Below are positions 1-5,152 of a stretch of DNA of 7,019 nucleotides, in pieces; the stretch's first letter is position 1; every line of letters starts with the position of its first letter. The stretch is from JAAYAY01 sp964429355 (GTDB lineage: Bacteria; Planctomycetota; Planctomycetia; Pirellulales; Thermoguttaceae): NCBI GenBank assembly GCA_964429355.1, contig CAYSCH010000454.1, positions 1-7,019 of the forward strand. The letters run 5' to 3'. The notes below the pieces were generated by a model that ran no database searches, was not told where the DNA came from, and saw nothing but the letters and a program-made list of their open reading frames with translations. Position numbers and translations under genes: made by a program.

Positions 1-267
1 ACCATCGGACAAACGCACTCGCCTGACTTCTTCTTCGCCGATTACCTTCTGTCGTGGGGCACGGCGAACCAAAGCCAATAACTTACTCTGATCTGGTGGG
101 GGAGACAACCTTCGCGAAGAGTCCCATCATACCTTCGTCTCATGCCGCCATCCAAAAACCTCCGGGCGACCGTTTCCTGCACCGGACGGAATTGCCACCC
201 GATCAAGGGGGTAAGTTGGTTGCCGCCGGCTATTCAAAATACGGTGGTTTGACAGGACAGTGGCTAA
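1..267 (-). other. Start of a third integron cassette, no supported gene
   Basis: Reading leftwards from the attC junction at 267/268, a third cassette begins TTAGCC and runs off the window edge. I see no convincing coding region in the visible part. The longest minus-strand option starts at a GTG at 180-182 and stops at 42-44 (46 codons, arginine-rich, no ribosome binding site). Another frame is open from about position 115 to the window edge and would encode a basic, glutamate-rich stretch, but it has no clear start. A plus-strand frame from 54 to 419 crosses attC2 and looks like a shadow. The cassette may be decayed, may have a long leader, or may carry its gene further left. Confidence 0.45.
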
Positions 268-387
268 CGACACGGGTGAGCGATAGCCGCTGGCAGCGCG
301 CTCACGACTGCAGTCACAGCGGTCTGCAACCCATCACCGTCAAAACCGAAACGCATAGCGGCTGTTCGCTCCACCCGATTGTTAGCC
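262..387 (-). other. attC recombination site of cassette 2 (attC2)
   Basis: Read on the minus strand, the site starts with GGCTAAC (R'' box, 387-381) and ends with GTTAGCC (R' box, 268-262). Just inside these, the arm at 376-357 pairs with the arm at 291-274. The first reads GGGTGGAGCGAACAGCCGCT and the second is complementary to GGGTGAGCGATAGCCGCT. The two agree apart from one extra G and a small AC/T mismatch in the first arm. An unpaired base in one arm is the hallmark that lets integrases choose the bottom strand of attC. The 126-bp length is within the range known for attC sites. The stop codon TAA of the cassette 2 gene lies in the R'' box. Confidence 0.85.
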
Positions 388-843
388 CACCGGATCACTT
401 TGTCCAAACTCCTCTCTGAGTGCATCAAAATCCTCCATCCGATGCCACCGAATATTGCGGACGAGTGGCAAACTCGAAATCGCTGAGTGGATGGTGGTCG
501 CACCATCAGGCTGAATCCCTCGCTTCCGAGCACCAAATAACGAACCAACTAGTCCCACCTTCCGCTCAAGCTGACCAATCCAAACTGCCGGGTCGCCGCT
601 GTCCGCGGGACGAAGGCCGAGAACAAAGTGATAGTCAGTGCCGCCAACGTGAAAGCCAAAATACCAACCAAAATCTTCCTGGCCTGGTTCTGCGTCAGTC
701 TGGATGCCCCGCGCGCGAAGCCGCTCAATCAGGGCTCGAGCAACGTCGTCGCCGTAACAGCAATCGTTGATAAAATGATCCCTACGCTCCGTCATGTTGA
801 ACGACGGATCCTCAAACGTAACCATTGTGCGAATCTCTGCCAT
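382..843 (-). CDS. Cassette 2 gene: conserved hypothetical protein, 153 residues
   Basis: This is the single gene of cassette 2. Its product is soluble, with no signal peptide or membrane segment. Recognisable stretches are RDHFINDCCYGDDVARALIE (residues 21-40), DAEPGQEDFGWYFGFHV (50-66), a WIGQLERKVGLVGSLFG stretch (88-104), RKRGI (106-110) and RWHRMEDFD (132-140). I have a general memory of similar stand-alone proteins of about 140-150 residues annotated as hypothetical in planctomycetes and proteobacteria, but I know no function for them. I chose ATG 843, 18 bases after the cassette edge, because cassette genes usually start close to it. GTG 849 and ATG 825 are alternatives, and none has a strong ribosome binding site. 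The gene ends in TAA inside the attC R'' box, leaving no spare DNA in the cassette. Expression probably depends on an upstream integron promoter, since no promoter is seen in the cassette. Confidence 0.82.
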   Translation of the reverse strand: MAEIRTMVTFEDPSFNMTERRDHFINDCCYGDDVARALIERLRARGIQTDAEPGQEDFGWYFGFHVGGTDYHFVLGLRPADSGDPAVWIGQLERKVGLVGSLFGARKRGIQPDGATTIHSAISSLPLVRNIRWHRMEDFDALREEFGQSDPVG

Positions 844-855
844 GCGCACGAAGTG

Positions 856-946
856 GGCTAACGACTGCGATCACGCGGCGGCGACGAAAAGTCAACCATT
901 TCAAACCCGGCCGTCATCGCCGCTCGCGTGCATCGCTTGGTTATCC
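856..946 (-). other. attC recombination site of cassette 1 (attC1)
   Basis: On the minus strand the site runs from GGATAAC (R'' box, 946-940) to GTTAGCC (R' box, 862-856), 91 bp in all. The inner arms are GCGATGCACGCGAGCGGCGA on the 5' side and the complement of GCGATCACGCGGCGGCGACG on the 3' side. They pair almost perfectly once a G after GCGAT and an A after CACGCG are left unpaired in the 5' arm. Two extrahelical bases on the same arm are characteristic of true attC sites. About 30 bases form the terminal loop. The opening AACCAAGCGATGCAC closely resembles repeats I recall from planctomycete genomes. Confidence 0.88.
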
Positions 947-1691
947 GCCGCGATTCGTCGGTGGTATGAACGGTTCCTTCGGGTAACAAGATAAACCTGC
1001 CAACAATTATCTCGTTGAGGCTGTCGTCTGCATCCGGGTTGCACAACGTCCAGTGTTCGCATGGGCAGTCCGGTTTTGGTTTGCCAGTGTGTTCGCCCCA
1101 GTTGTTTATCCACCGACCCATCAAAACACCGAGTTCGTCAATAACCTCAACATCGCCATCGAGCATGTCGACGATGCCGTATGCGTTTGGCCTATTCTCA
1201 TCGCAGCGTTGTTCGTAGCCGCTCATGCAAGCAAAGATCCATTGCGATCTGGATGGCAGCCCGTAGTCGTAGTCCGGGTCATATTCAGACATGATCGCAG
1301 CTAGGTTGCTGAAGTCTCGCCACTCGCAGGGCCAAGACATTAAGTGGACCTCGCGACGCTTAGGTTCTACGTTACGACTCTTCACGAACGCCCGAAGGCT
1401 GCGTAGGTGTACGCTTGAGATTTCATCTTTCTGAATGTAGTACGTTTCAGTCGGAACGGGTGGATCGCTCTCAACGTCGAGGTCTGTGTCAATCTCAATG
1501 CGGACGAACTTCATTCCACACGCATTCACTATTTCGCCGTGACTGCGGCGAACGGAAGAGGAAAGTGAGTCGCCACACGATGACTCTGTAGCATCGCCCG
1601 CAGTCCATTCGGACTTTTCATCCCGCGTGTCCTGTCGGCAACCGAAGATGCCAAGGAGCGAAAACACGACGAGGAGAATTGGCAGTTTCAT
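858..1691 (-). CDS. Cassette 1 gene: SUMF1/formylglycine-generating-enzyme-like lipoprotein
   Basis: The product is 277 residues. Residues 4-17 are a hydrophobic export signal ending IFG-C18, a lipobox with an unusual F at -2, so it is probably a membrane-anchored lipoprotein. The rest matches the FGE-sulfatase (SUMF1-like, C-type-lectin-related) fold at low level: GMKFVRIEID (59-68), a YYIQKDEIS strand (84-92), SWPCEWRDFSNL (119-130), LPSRSQWIFACMSG (145-158) for the family's LPTEAEWEYACRAG, and PNAYGIVDMLDGDVEVIDE (168-186) for PNxFGLYDMxGNVWEWxxD. The tryptophans of the EW motif are missing and the paired active-site cysteines are not evident, so catalytic formylglycine formation is doubtful; a binding or structural role is more likely. 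The last roughly 30 residues are translated from attC1, with stop TAG in the R' box. ATG 1691 is preferred over GTG 1700; it lies about 26 bases inside the cassette and has no clear ribosome binding site. Confidence 0.78.
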   Translation of the reverse strand: MKLPILLVVFSLLGIFGCRQDTRDEKSEWTAGDATESSCGDSLSSSVRRSHGEIVNACGMKFVRIEIDTDLDVESDPPVPTETYYIQKDEISSVHLRSLRAFVKSRNVEPKRREVHLMSWPCEWRDFSNLAAIMSEYDPDYDYGLPSRSQWIFACMSGYEQRCDENRPNAYGIVDMLDGDVEVIDELGVLMGRWINNWGEHTGKPKPDCPCEHWTLCNPDADDSLNEIIVGRFILLPEGTVHTTDESRRITKRCTRAAMTAGFEMVDFSSPPRDRSR

Positions 1692-1753
1692 GGATTTCAC
1701 TTGGATAACTCGTTTTTCTACAGAAATCCCCTTTTGCCGGGCTGGCGCAAGTG

Positions 1754-1782
1754 ACGCTACCGCGATGTGTGGGCCCCGTCAA
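1754..1782 (-). promoter_or_regulatory. Possible cassette promoter (Pc)
   Basis: On the minus strand a TTGACG box (1782-1777) is followed after 17 bases by TAGCGT (1759-1754). The -35 box matches the sigma70 consensus at five of six positions, but the -10 box at only three. The site lies between the integrase and the first cassette and points into the array, which is where Pc sits in known integrons. The call depends on location as much as on sequence. Confidence 0.35.
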
Positions 1783-1870
1783 GTGGCTCGGGACGAAAAT
1801 TCCGCCCGCAGGGGAGGCAGACGCAGCCTGGCATTTGATGCATAACCACGGGTATTCCGGTGTTATCCCG

Positions 1871-1895
1871 ATCTGGATAAACAGGAAAACCAGAT
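1871..1895. promoter_or_regulatory. Inverted repeat over the integrase ribosome binding site
   Basis: ATCTGG (1871-1876) and CCAGAT (1890-1895) are perfect inverted repeats 13 bases apart, and the second arm touches the integrase ATG at 1896. The ribosome-binding-like AGGAA (1882-1886) lies in the loop. The element could be a protein operator or a weak RNA hairpin at the start site. It does not fit the LexA CTG-N10-CAG pattern. Confidence 0.4.
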
Positions 1896-2171
1896 ATGGC
1901 GGATCGCGGTGATCATCTGCACGAGGTGCTCGACGGCTATGCCAAGTTCCTTCAAGACAGGAACTTGGCGCTCAATAAGCACCAGCCGTACCTGGTGCGC
2001 TGGGTGCGGGAATTCCTGCTCTTCGCCCGGGCGCATGCCGGATACACCTTCGAGCAGACGCTGGACCTGTTTCTGGCCGACGTGGGCGGGCGTTTGGGCA
2101 CGAAGCCGTGGCAGCTTCAGCAGGCCTCGGACGCGAGACGCATGCGTCCAACCAGGATACCTGCCCTTTGA
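1896..2171 (+). pseudogene. intI: Truncated integron-type tyrosine recombinase (N-terminal fragment)
   Basis: The fragment has 91 residues, against more than 300 for a complete integron integrase. Residues about 8-75 resemble the SAM-like core-binding domain of tyrosine recombinases: YAKFLQDRNL, then QPYLVRWVREFLLFARAH, then LDLFLADVGGRLG and KPWQLQQASDA. This order (helix, YxRWVRxFLxFA, FLADL, WQxxQAxDA) is the form I know from IntI-type integrases of planctomycetes and other environmental bacteria. Similarity stops at DA, where an intact protein would continue RLY and then the catalytic domain with its R-H-R-Y residues; here it runs into RRMRPTRIPAL and a stop. No later piece of the catalytic domain appears in the window, so this is a deletion rather than a simple frameshift. 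It is divergent to the cassettes, as in class 1 integrons. Start ATG 1896 follows AGGAA by 9 bases. Confidence 0.78.
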
Positions 2172-2233
2172 CAATCCAACGGGCAACCTCACCACCTGGC
2201 CGGCCAGCCGGCGACTGAGGGGCCGAGAAACAC

Positions 2234-2280
2234 AAGGGCATGTCGGTGCCGACACATCGACGTGCCCTTTTCTTGTTTCT
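2234..2280 (+). terminator. Long hairpin with T-rich tail, terminator-like
   Basis: AAGGGCATGTCG (2234-2245) pairs with CGACGTGCCCTT (2258-2269) with a single non-Watson-Crick (G-T type) position, leaving a 12-base loop. A T-rich run (TTTTCTTGTTTCTT, from 2268) follows. This fits an intrinsic terminator read on the plus strand. A second smaller hairpin, TGTCG-GTGC-CGACA (2241-2254), uses part of the same left arm, so the two folds exclude each other. The element sits between the integrase stump and the terminase-like fragment. Confidence 0.6.
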
Positions 2281-2296
2281 TGGCCGCCCGCCGTAC

Positions 2297-2562
2297 ATGA
2301 GGCGAGCGATGGTAGCTGCGGCTACGAACTACCACAAGTGGATCCCCCGAGACCAGGTCGAGCACCTGCGGTGGAGACACCTCGCCTATCGCCGGATGCA
2401 GTCGGACGAGCGGTTTGCCGATGCGATGCGGCAGGCCTCGTCGGAGGACATCCTCTTCTGGGTGAACCTGGCGATCTGGACCTACGATCCCGGCGGAAGC
2501 CAAACCCGAAGGTGCCGATGGTGACCTACGGGTTCCAGGACCGGGCGATCCTGAGCCCATGA
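2297..2562 (+). pseudogene. Phage terminase large subunit-like N-terminal fragment, frameshifted
   Basis: Two overlapping frames together give about 88 residues: a first part with IPRDQVEHLRWRHLAYRRMQ and EDILFWVNLAIWTYDPGG, then, one frame over from about 2500, KPNPKVPMVTYGFQDRAIL and a stop at 2560-2562. The pattern (D)xLFWxNxFxWTYDP, a short polar link, VPFxxYxFQxxAI is how phage TerL and terminase-like proteins begin, just ahead of the ATPase Walker A segment. The ATPase and nuclease domains are absent and the fragment stops exactly where the 23-bp repeat begins. This looks like a prophage or phage-derived remnant. Start ATG 2297 is nominal; ATG 2309 is equally possible. Family recognition is from memory of motif order, so a different helicase or transposase-type protein cannot be excluded. 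Confidence 0.58.
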
Positions 2563-2585
2563 TAGCCGCGTGGGCTTGCCCCGCG
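2563..2585. repeat. 23-bp GC-rich interspersed repeat, copy 1
   Basis: An exact copy of this sequence is at 3718-3740. It begins TAGCCGCG and ends GCCCCGCG, and it folds as CGCG-(T)-GGGC, loop TT, GCCC-CGCG with one bulged T. I recall close variants scattered through planctomycete genomes near the 3' ends of genes. No T tract follows, so it is not a standard terminator. Confidence 0.75.
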
Positions 2586-2791
2586 ATTGGCACGTCCCTG
2601 AGCGTAGCGAAGGGCGTGGTATGTGACACCAGTCCTTCGCCAACTCCAGCCGCAACTCGTTCGTCAACAACGCGTTACGACCGCCGTCCGGCCGGAACAA
2701 CGCGGCCGCCGCCGAAAAAATGCTATCCTTCAGTTGAGCCCCTCGTACGCTTCCACCCCAATGATCCCGGCACCCTTGAAACCGCGTAGAT

Positions 2792-2796
2792 GGAGG
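2792..2796 (+). promoter_or_regulatory. Ribosome binding site that fixes the flagellin start
   Basis: GGAGG lies 8 bases before the ATG at 2805. It overlaps an in-frame ATG at 2790, which therefore has no ribosome binding site of its own. This makes 2805 the likely start. Confidence 0.8.
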
Positions 2797-2804
2797 CCTG
2801 TCCT

Positions 2805-3656
2805 ATGCGAACCGGCCCTCTCCTCTCGGGCAGCAGTCTGACGTCGCTTCACTCGCTCGGTCGATCCTATTCGATGCTCAGTAAGAGCGCCCTGCGCCTT
2901 TCCACGCTCCAGCGGATCAACAGCGCGGCCGACGATCCGGCTGGCCTGATCGCGGTCGAAACGCTCCGATCGGAACTGACCGCCCTCCAGGCTGCCAACG
3001 AGAATGCGTCGCGGGCCATAGGGGTCATTCATGTGGCCGACTCCGGCATGTCGCAAGTGGGTAGTCTGCTCAACTCCATCCGCGTCAACGTCGTGGAAGC
3101 CTCCGGCGGCATGCTCAGCGATGCCGAAATGCAGGCCAAGCAGATCGAGATCAATGCCGCGGTGGAAGCCATCAACCGCATCAGCAGTTCCACGTCCTAC
3201 GGCGGGCGGAAGCTGCTCGACGGATCCGCCGAGGCGATGGTCCTCAATTTCTCCCCCTCCCCGGGCGAAACCTCCACCTTGGGCCTGCCCAACGTCAACG
3301 CCGCCAGTCTCGGCGGCGACTCGGGCACCCTCAGCGAAATGACCACCGGTGGCAAGCTGAGCCTGGCTGGCGGAAACTTCAGCGGCATGATCGACACCCT
3401 CGACACGGCCCGCGACCAGGTCCTCCACGCCCGAGCCCAAGCCGGCGCCTTCGAGAAGTACTCGATCGACTCGAGCATGGACATACTCGACCAGATGGAA
3501 CTGAGCATCAGCGACGCCGTCAGCCGGCTCTTCGATACGGACGTCGCCCAGGAGGCGTCGAATCTCGTGCGCGCACAGATCCTCGTCAAGACCGGTCTCG
3601 CCATGGTCGGAGCCTCCACGCGATCTCGCGGCCTCATCGGCCACCTCATCCCGTAA
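2805..3656 (+). CDS. Short flagellin (FliC-type) protein
   Basis: The 283-residue product is an exported filament subunit by homology. The N-terminal helical region (residues about 10-140) has SLTSLHSLGRSYSMLSKSAL, RLSTLQRINSAADDPAGL (31-48, the family signature RLSSGxRINSAxDDAAG), NENASRAIGVIHVADSGM, a QIEINAAVEAINRISSSTSY stretch, and GGRKLLDG. The C-terminal part has an ARDQVLHARAQAGAFEKYSI helix, SRLFDTDVAQEASNLVRAQI and LVKTGLAMV, matching SRIxDxDxAxExxxLxxxxILxQAGxAML. Between them only about 60 residues remain, so the surface-exposed variable domain is nearly missing, whereas many planctomycete flagellins are far longer. The very N-terminus (MRTGPLLSGS) replaces the usual MxINTNxxSLxA. 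It has no signal peptide, as expected for type III export. No flagellar gene adjoins it. FlgL-like hook-associated protein is the main alternative. Confidence 0.88.
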   Translation: MRTGPLLSGSSLTSLHSLGRSYSMLSKSALRLSTLQRINSAADDPAGLIAVETLRSELTALQAANENASRAIGVIHVADSGMSQVGSLLNSIRVNVVEASGGMLSDAEMQAKQIEINAAVEAINRISSSTSYGGRKLLDGSAEAMVLNFSPSPGETSTLGLPNVNAASLGGDSGTLSEMTTGGKLSLAGGNFSGMIDTLDTARDQVLHARAQAGAFEKYSIDSSMDILDQMELSISDAVSRLFDTDVAQEASNLVRAQILVKTGLAMVGASTRSRGLIGHLIP

Positions 3657-3717
3657 GGAGCCTCGACGCGATCGTCGTGAATCCCCTCCCCCCGCCGCCT
3701 CGCTTCCCATGCGCCGT

Positions 3718-3740
3718 TAGCCGCGTGGGCTTGCCCCGCG
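3718..3740. repeat. 23-bp GC-rich interspersed repeat, copy 2
   Basis: Identical to 2563-2585; the two copies flank the flagellin gene in the same orientation, about 1.15 kb apart. This copy lies 61 bases after the flagellin stop codon and can form the same bulged hairpin. Confidence 0.75.
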
Positions 3741-3791
3741 TCTGTTGGAGTCCAAGCTTCAGCCTGCGTTCTTAAAACCACTCCCTCCCAG

Positions 3792-3820
3792 ATCCGTGTT
3801 TCATCCGTGTTTCATCCGTG
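3792..3820 (+). repeat. Tandem repeat of an 11-bp unit
   Basis: The unit ATCCGTGTTTC occurs twice in full, followed by ATCCGTG. No gene covers it. Similar ATCCGTGTTTCATCCGTG runs are common in planctomycete intergenic DNA as far as I recall. Confidence 0.8.
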
Positions 3821-3965
3821 GCCCCCTCCTTTCTTCACGAACGGCCTCTGGTTGACAACTCTCCGCGCCCCGCGTCTCTGCGCGAGATCCTCTTGGAAAG
3901 GCAGCGGGCGAGCCGAATGCCTTCGCTCCAACTCGGCGGATTCCCGGATCGCAGCGCACGTACAT

Positions 3966-3993
3966 GCCCAAACGCCTTCACAAAACTCTTCGG
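3966..3993. repeat. 28-bp exact duplicate of a hydrolase gene segment (intergenic copy)
   Basis: The bases match 4412-4439 exactly, in the same orientation and 446 bp apart; similarity ends at both edges. The genic copy encodes the residues PKSFVKAFG. The intergenic copy also has a minus-strand frame that reads APKSFVKAFG, but it leads into unrelated sequence. Confidence 0.85.
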
Positions 3994-4121
3994 TGCCACA
4001 CGTTTGCCAGTTCGGTATTCTTCCACAGGAGTTTTCCCGTATGGTCCAACACACGCAGCCCCGTGCCCCGCCGAGTCAAAACCTTACACCGGGCACACGA
4101 GATTTGTCGAGAACGACGCGG

Positions 4122-5063
4122 TCACTTGATTCCCCCACCGCGGCGCAAGTGCATGTCAAACCAGTCGGCAAACTTCCGCAGGTCCCATAGCATCGTCAGC
4201 CAGCCATGTTTCCCACCGCGATGAACGACAATCTCCACCTTCGCCCCCTTCTCGAGGGCACGATCGCGAAACCGCTCGGACTGGTCCAGCGGGACGAGAG
4301 TATCTGCATCGCCGTGATAGATCAGCGTCGGCGGGAGATCCCCCGTAATGTGATAGATGGGCGAGCATTCGCGGCCGATCGATTTCCACACATCCATGTT
4401 CGTTGATTCCGGCCCAAACGCCTTCACAAAACTCTTCGGCGGCCCACCATCTCCCGGATTCTCCGTGGAATCGCCGAGATTCAAGAGATCGGTCACCGGG
4501 TAGAAGATCGCCACGGCCTGAACGGCGCTGCTCTCACGATCGACCGGGTCGTCGGCATCCGCCGGCCCCGGACCGCCCCGCGTCGCCAGCATCAGGCTGA
4601 GATGCCCCCCCGCGCTGCCGCCCGTGACTCCGATTCGATCCGGGTCAATCCCATACTCACGCGCGTGATGCCGGACAAATCGCACCCCCCGCTGAACGTC
4701 TTCGATGATCTCCATTACCGTCGACTTGGGCTGCGAAATATGGCAGATCGCAAAGATCGTGTAGCCCCGCCGGAGCACAGGCGCCAACAGACAGACCGGC
4801 TCCGACCCGGCACGCTCCGATTTCCAGCCGCCGCTTACCATAAGGGCCACGCCGAGCCCATTCGGCCGCGGCGGCCGAATCACGTCGAGCGTCAACGGTT
4901 CACCATGTCGGTGTCCGTAAACCACGCCGTCCGTGCGATCGACCGCCGGATGCAGATACCACCAACCGGCTCCGCCGAGCATCAGGAGCAGGGCCACAAC
5001 GGAAACAATCGCCACGAGCGCGATCCGCAGCCAGCGAGGCATCAGTATCCGGAGAAGCTTCAT
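4122..5063 (-). CDS. Membrane-anchored alpha/beta hydrolase (esterase/BD-FAE-like)
   Basis: This 313-residue protein has one N-terminal membrane segment (residues about 13-36, preceded by arginines), so the catalytic domain is probably exported and anchored. The domain is of the alpha/beta hydrolase type (Aes/BD-FAE-like esterases): the oxyanion-region equivalent MVSGGW (75-80), the nucleophile elbow GGSAGGH with Ser150, HGDADTLVP with the likely acid Asp254, and GGKHGW with His286. Between them are the family's DVQRGVRFVRHHAREYGIDP (122-141) and FYPVTDLLNL. The substrate is unknown; carboxylic esters, including acetylated or feruloylated polysaccharides, are typical of the family. The start ATG 5063 is preceded by GGAAGG at a good distance. 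The promoter at 5153-5181 drives it alone; no operon partner is seen. It converges with the flagellin gene across the repeat-rich gap. Confidence 0.9.
   Translation of the reverse strand: MKLLRILMPRWLRIALVAIVSVVALLLMLGGAGWWYLHPAVDRTDGVVYGHRHGEPLTLDVIRPPRPNGLGVALMVSGGWKSERAGSEPVCLLAPVLRRGYTIFAICHISQPKSTVMEIIEDVQRGVRFVRHHAREYGIDPDRIGVTGGSAGGHLSLMLATRGGPGPADADDPVDRESSAVQAVAIFYPVTDLLNLGDSTENPGDGGPPKSFVKAFGPESTNMDVWKSIGRECSPIYHITGDLPPTLIYHGDADTLVPLDQSERFRDRALEKGAKVEIVVHRGGKHGWLTMLWDLRKFADWFDMHLRRGGGIK
4412..4439. repeat. 28-bp exact duplicate, copy inside the hydrolase gene
   Basis: Counterpart of 3966-3993. Here it lies in frame in the hydrolase coding sequence, over residues about 209-217 (PKSFVKAFG), between the FYPVTDLLNL segment and the catalytic aspartate. 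Confidence 0.85.
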
Positions 5064-5152
5064 TCTGACCTTCCATTCGGACCAGGACGGTGAGATCGCA
5101 ATGACGGTGAAGTGTCAACCAACTACCAGGCATTTGAGGAACCCCGATCCAG

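Larger units (their letters stand above)
1711..1895 (-). other. Probable attI/integron platform region
   Basis: This gap separates the divergent integrase fragment from the first cassette and is where attI and the cassette promoter are expected. Core-like boxes are visible. On the minus strand GTTATCC (1717-1711) marks the edge of cassette 1. Further upstream GGATAAC (1868-1862) faces GTTATGC (1847-1841) about 14 bases away, arranged like a pair of integrase-binding core sites. Which pair forms attI cannot be decided by eye. The assignment rests on position and on the cassette 1 edge, which complements its attC R'' box. Confidence 0.5.
1..2171. mobile_element. Decayed integron: divergent truncated integrase plus leftward cassette array
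   Basis: The layout is that of an integron: a tyrosine recombinase N-terminus on the plus strand from 1896, and on the minus strand two consecutive gene cassettes, each ending in an attC-type site (856-946 and 262-387). Cassette edges agree with each other. Cassette 2 begins TTAGCCCAC and its own attC begins with the exact complement GTGGGCTAA. Cassette 1 begins TTATCC and its attC begins GGATAA. That pairing is expected if each attC closes up in the excised circle, and it is hard to get by chance. The integrase is truncated, so cassettes would move only with an integrase supplied in trans. The left boundary lies outside the window. Confidence 0.83.
2563..2804. other. Intergenic DNA upstream of the flagellin gene
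   Basis: After the 23-bp repeat comes a small hairpin-like CCCTGAGCG..AGCGAAGGG segment (about 2597-2615). I see no credible gene. A minus-strand frame (2482-2700) is open but crosses the repeat, so I treat it as chance. Clear sigma28 or sigma54 boxes for the flagellin gene are not visible. A TATCCT at about 2723 resembles the -10 of other promoters in the window but lacks a matching -35. Confidence 0.5.
3657..4121. repeat. Repeat-rich intergenic region
   Basis: This 465-bp gap holds no gene I can support; several frames are open but look like chance. It contains, in order, a small palindrome (CGACG-CGAT-CGTCG, 3664-3677), the second copy of the 23-bp repeat (3718-3740), a tandem 11-bp repeat (3792-3820), a GCGTCTCTGCGCGAGA-type segment (3859-3889) and a 28-bp exact copy of part of the neighbouring hydrolase gene (3966-3993). 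The GCAGAGACGCGG-type sequence (minus strand) is a motif I recall between genes of many environmental bacteria. Confidence 0.6.

Noticed and set aside
54..419. Plus-strand open frame of 121 codons over attC2
   Set aside because: It crosses an attC site and runs against a gene with better support; no motif or start signal.
2588..2604. TGGCACG followed after four bases by TGAGC, resembling a sigma54 promoter upstream of the flagellin gene
   Set aside because: The second half matches the expected TTGCA poorly, and it lies about 200 bases from the start.
2482..2700. Minus-strand frame with a plausible-looking RNALLTNELRLELAKDW segment
   Set aside because: It crosses the 23-bp repeat and the terminase fragment, has no ribosome binding site, and I cannot tie it to any family.
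3664..3677. Palindrome CGACG-CGAT-CGTCG after the flagellin stop as a terminator
   Set aside because: The stem is short and no T tract follows; I call it only a small palindrome.
2730..3710. Long open frame on the minus strand (326 codons) opposite the flagellin gene
   Set aside because: It is a shadow of the GC-rich flagellin gene: composition is skewed to R, G, A, E and H, with no recognisable motif.
3835..4026. Minus-strand frame containing APKSFVKAFG, possibly a second hydrolase
   Set aside because: Only the 28-bp duplicate matches; flanking sequence shows no catalytic motif and includes a low-complexity repeat.
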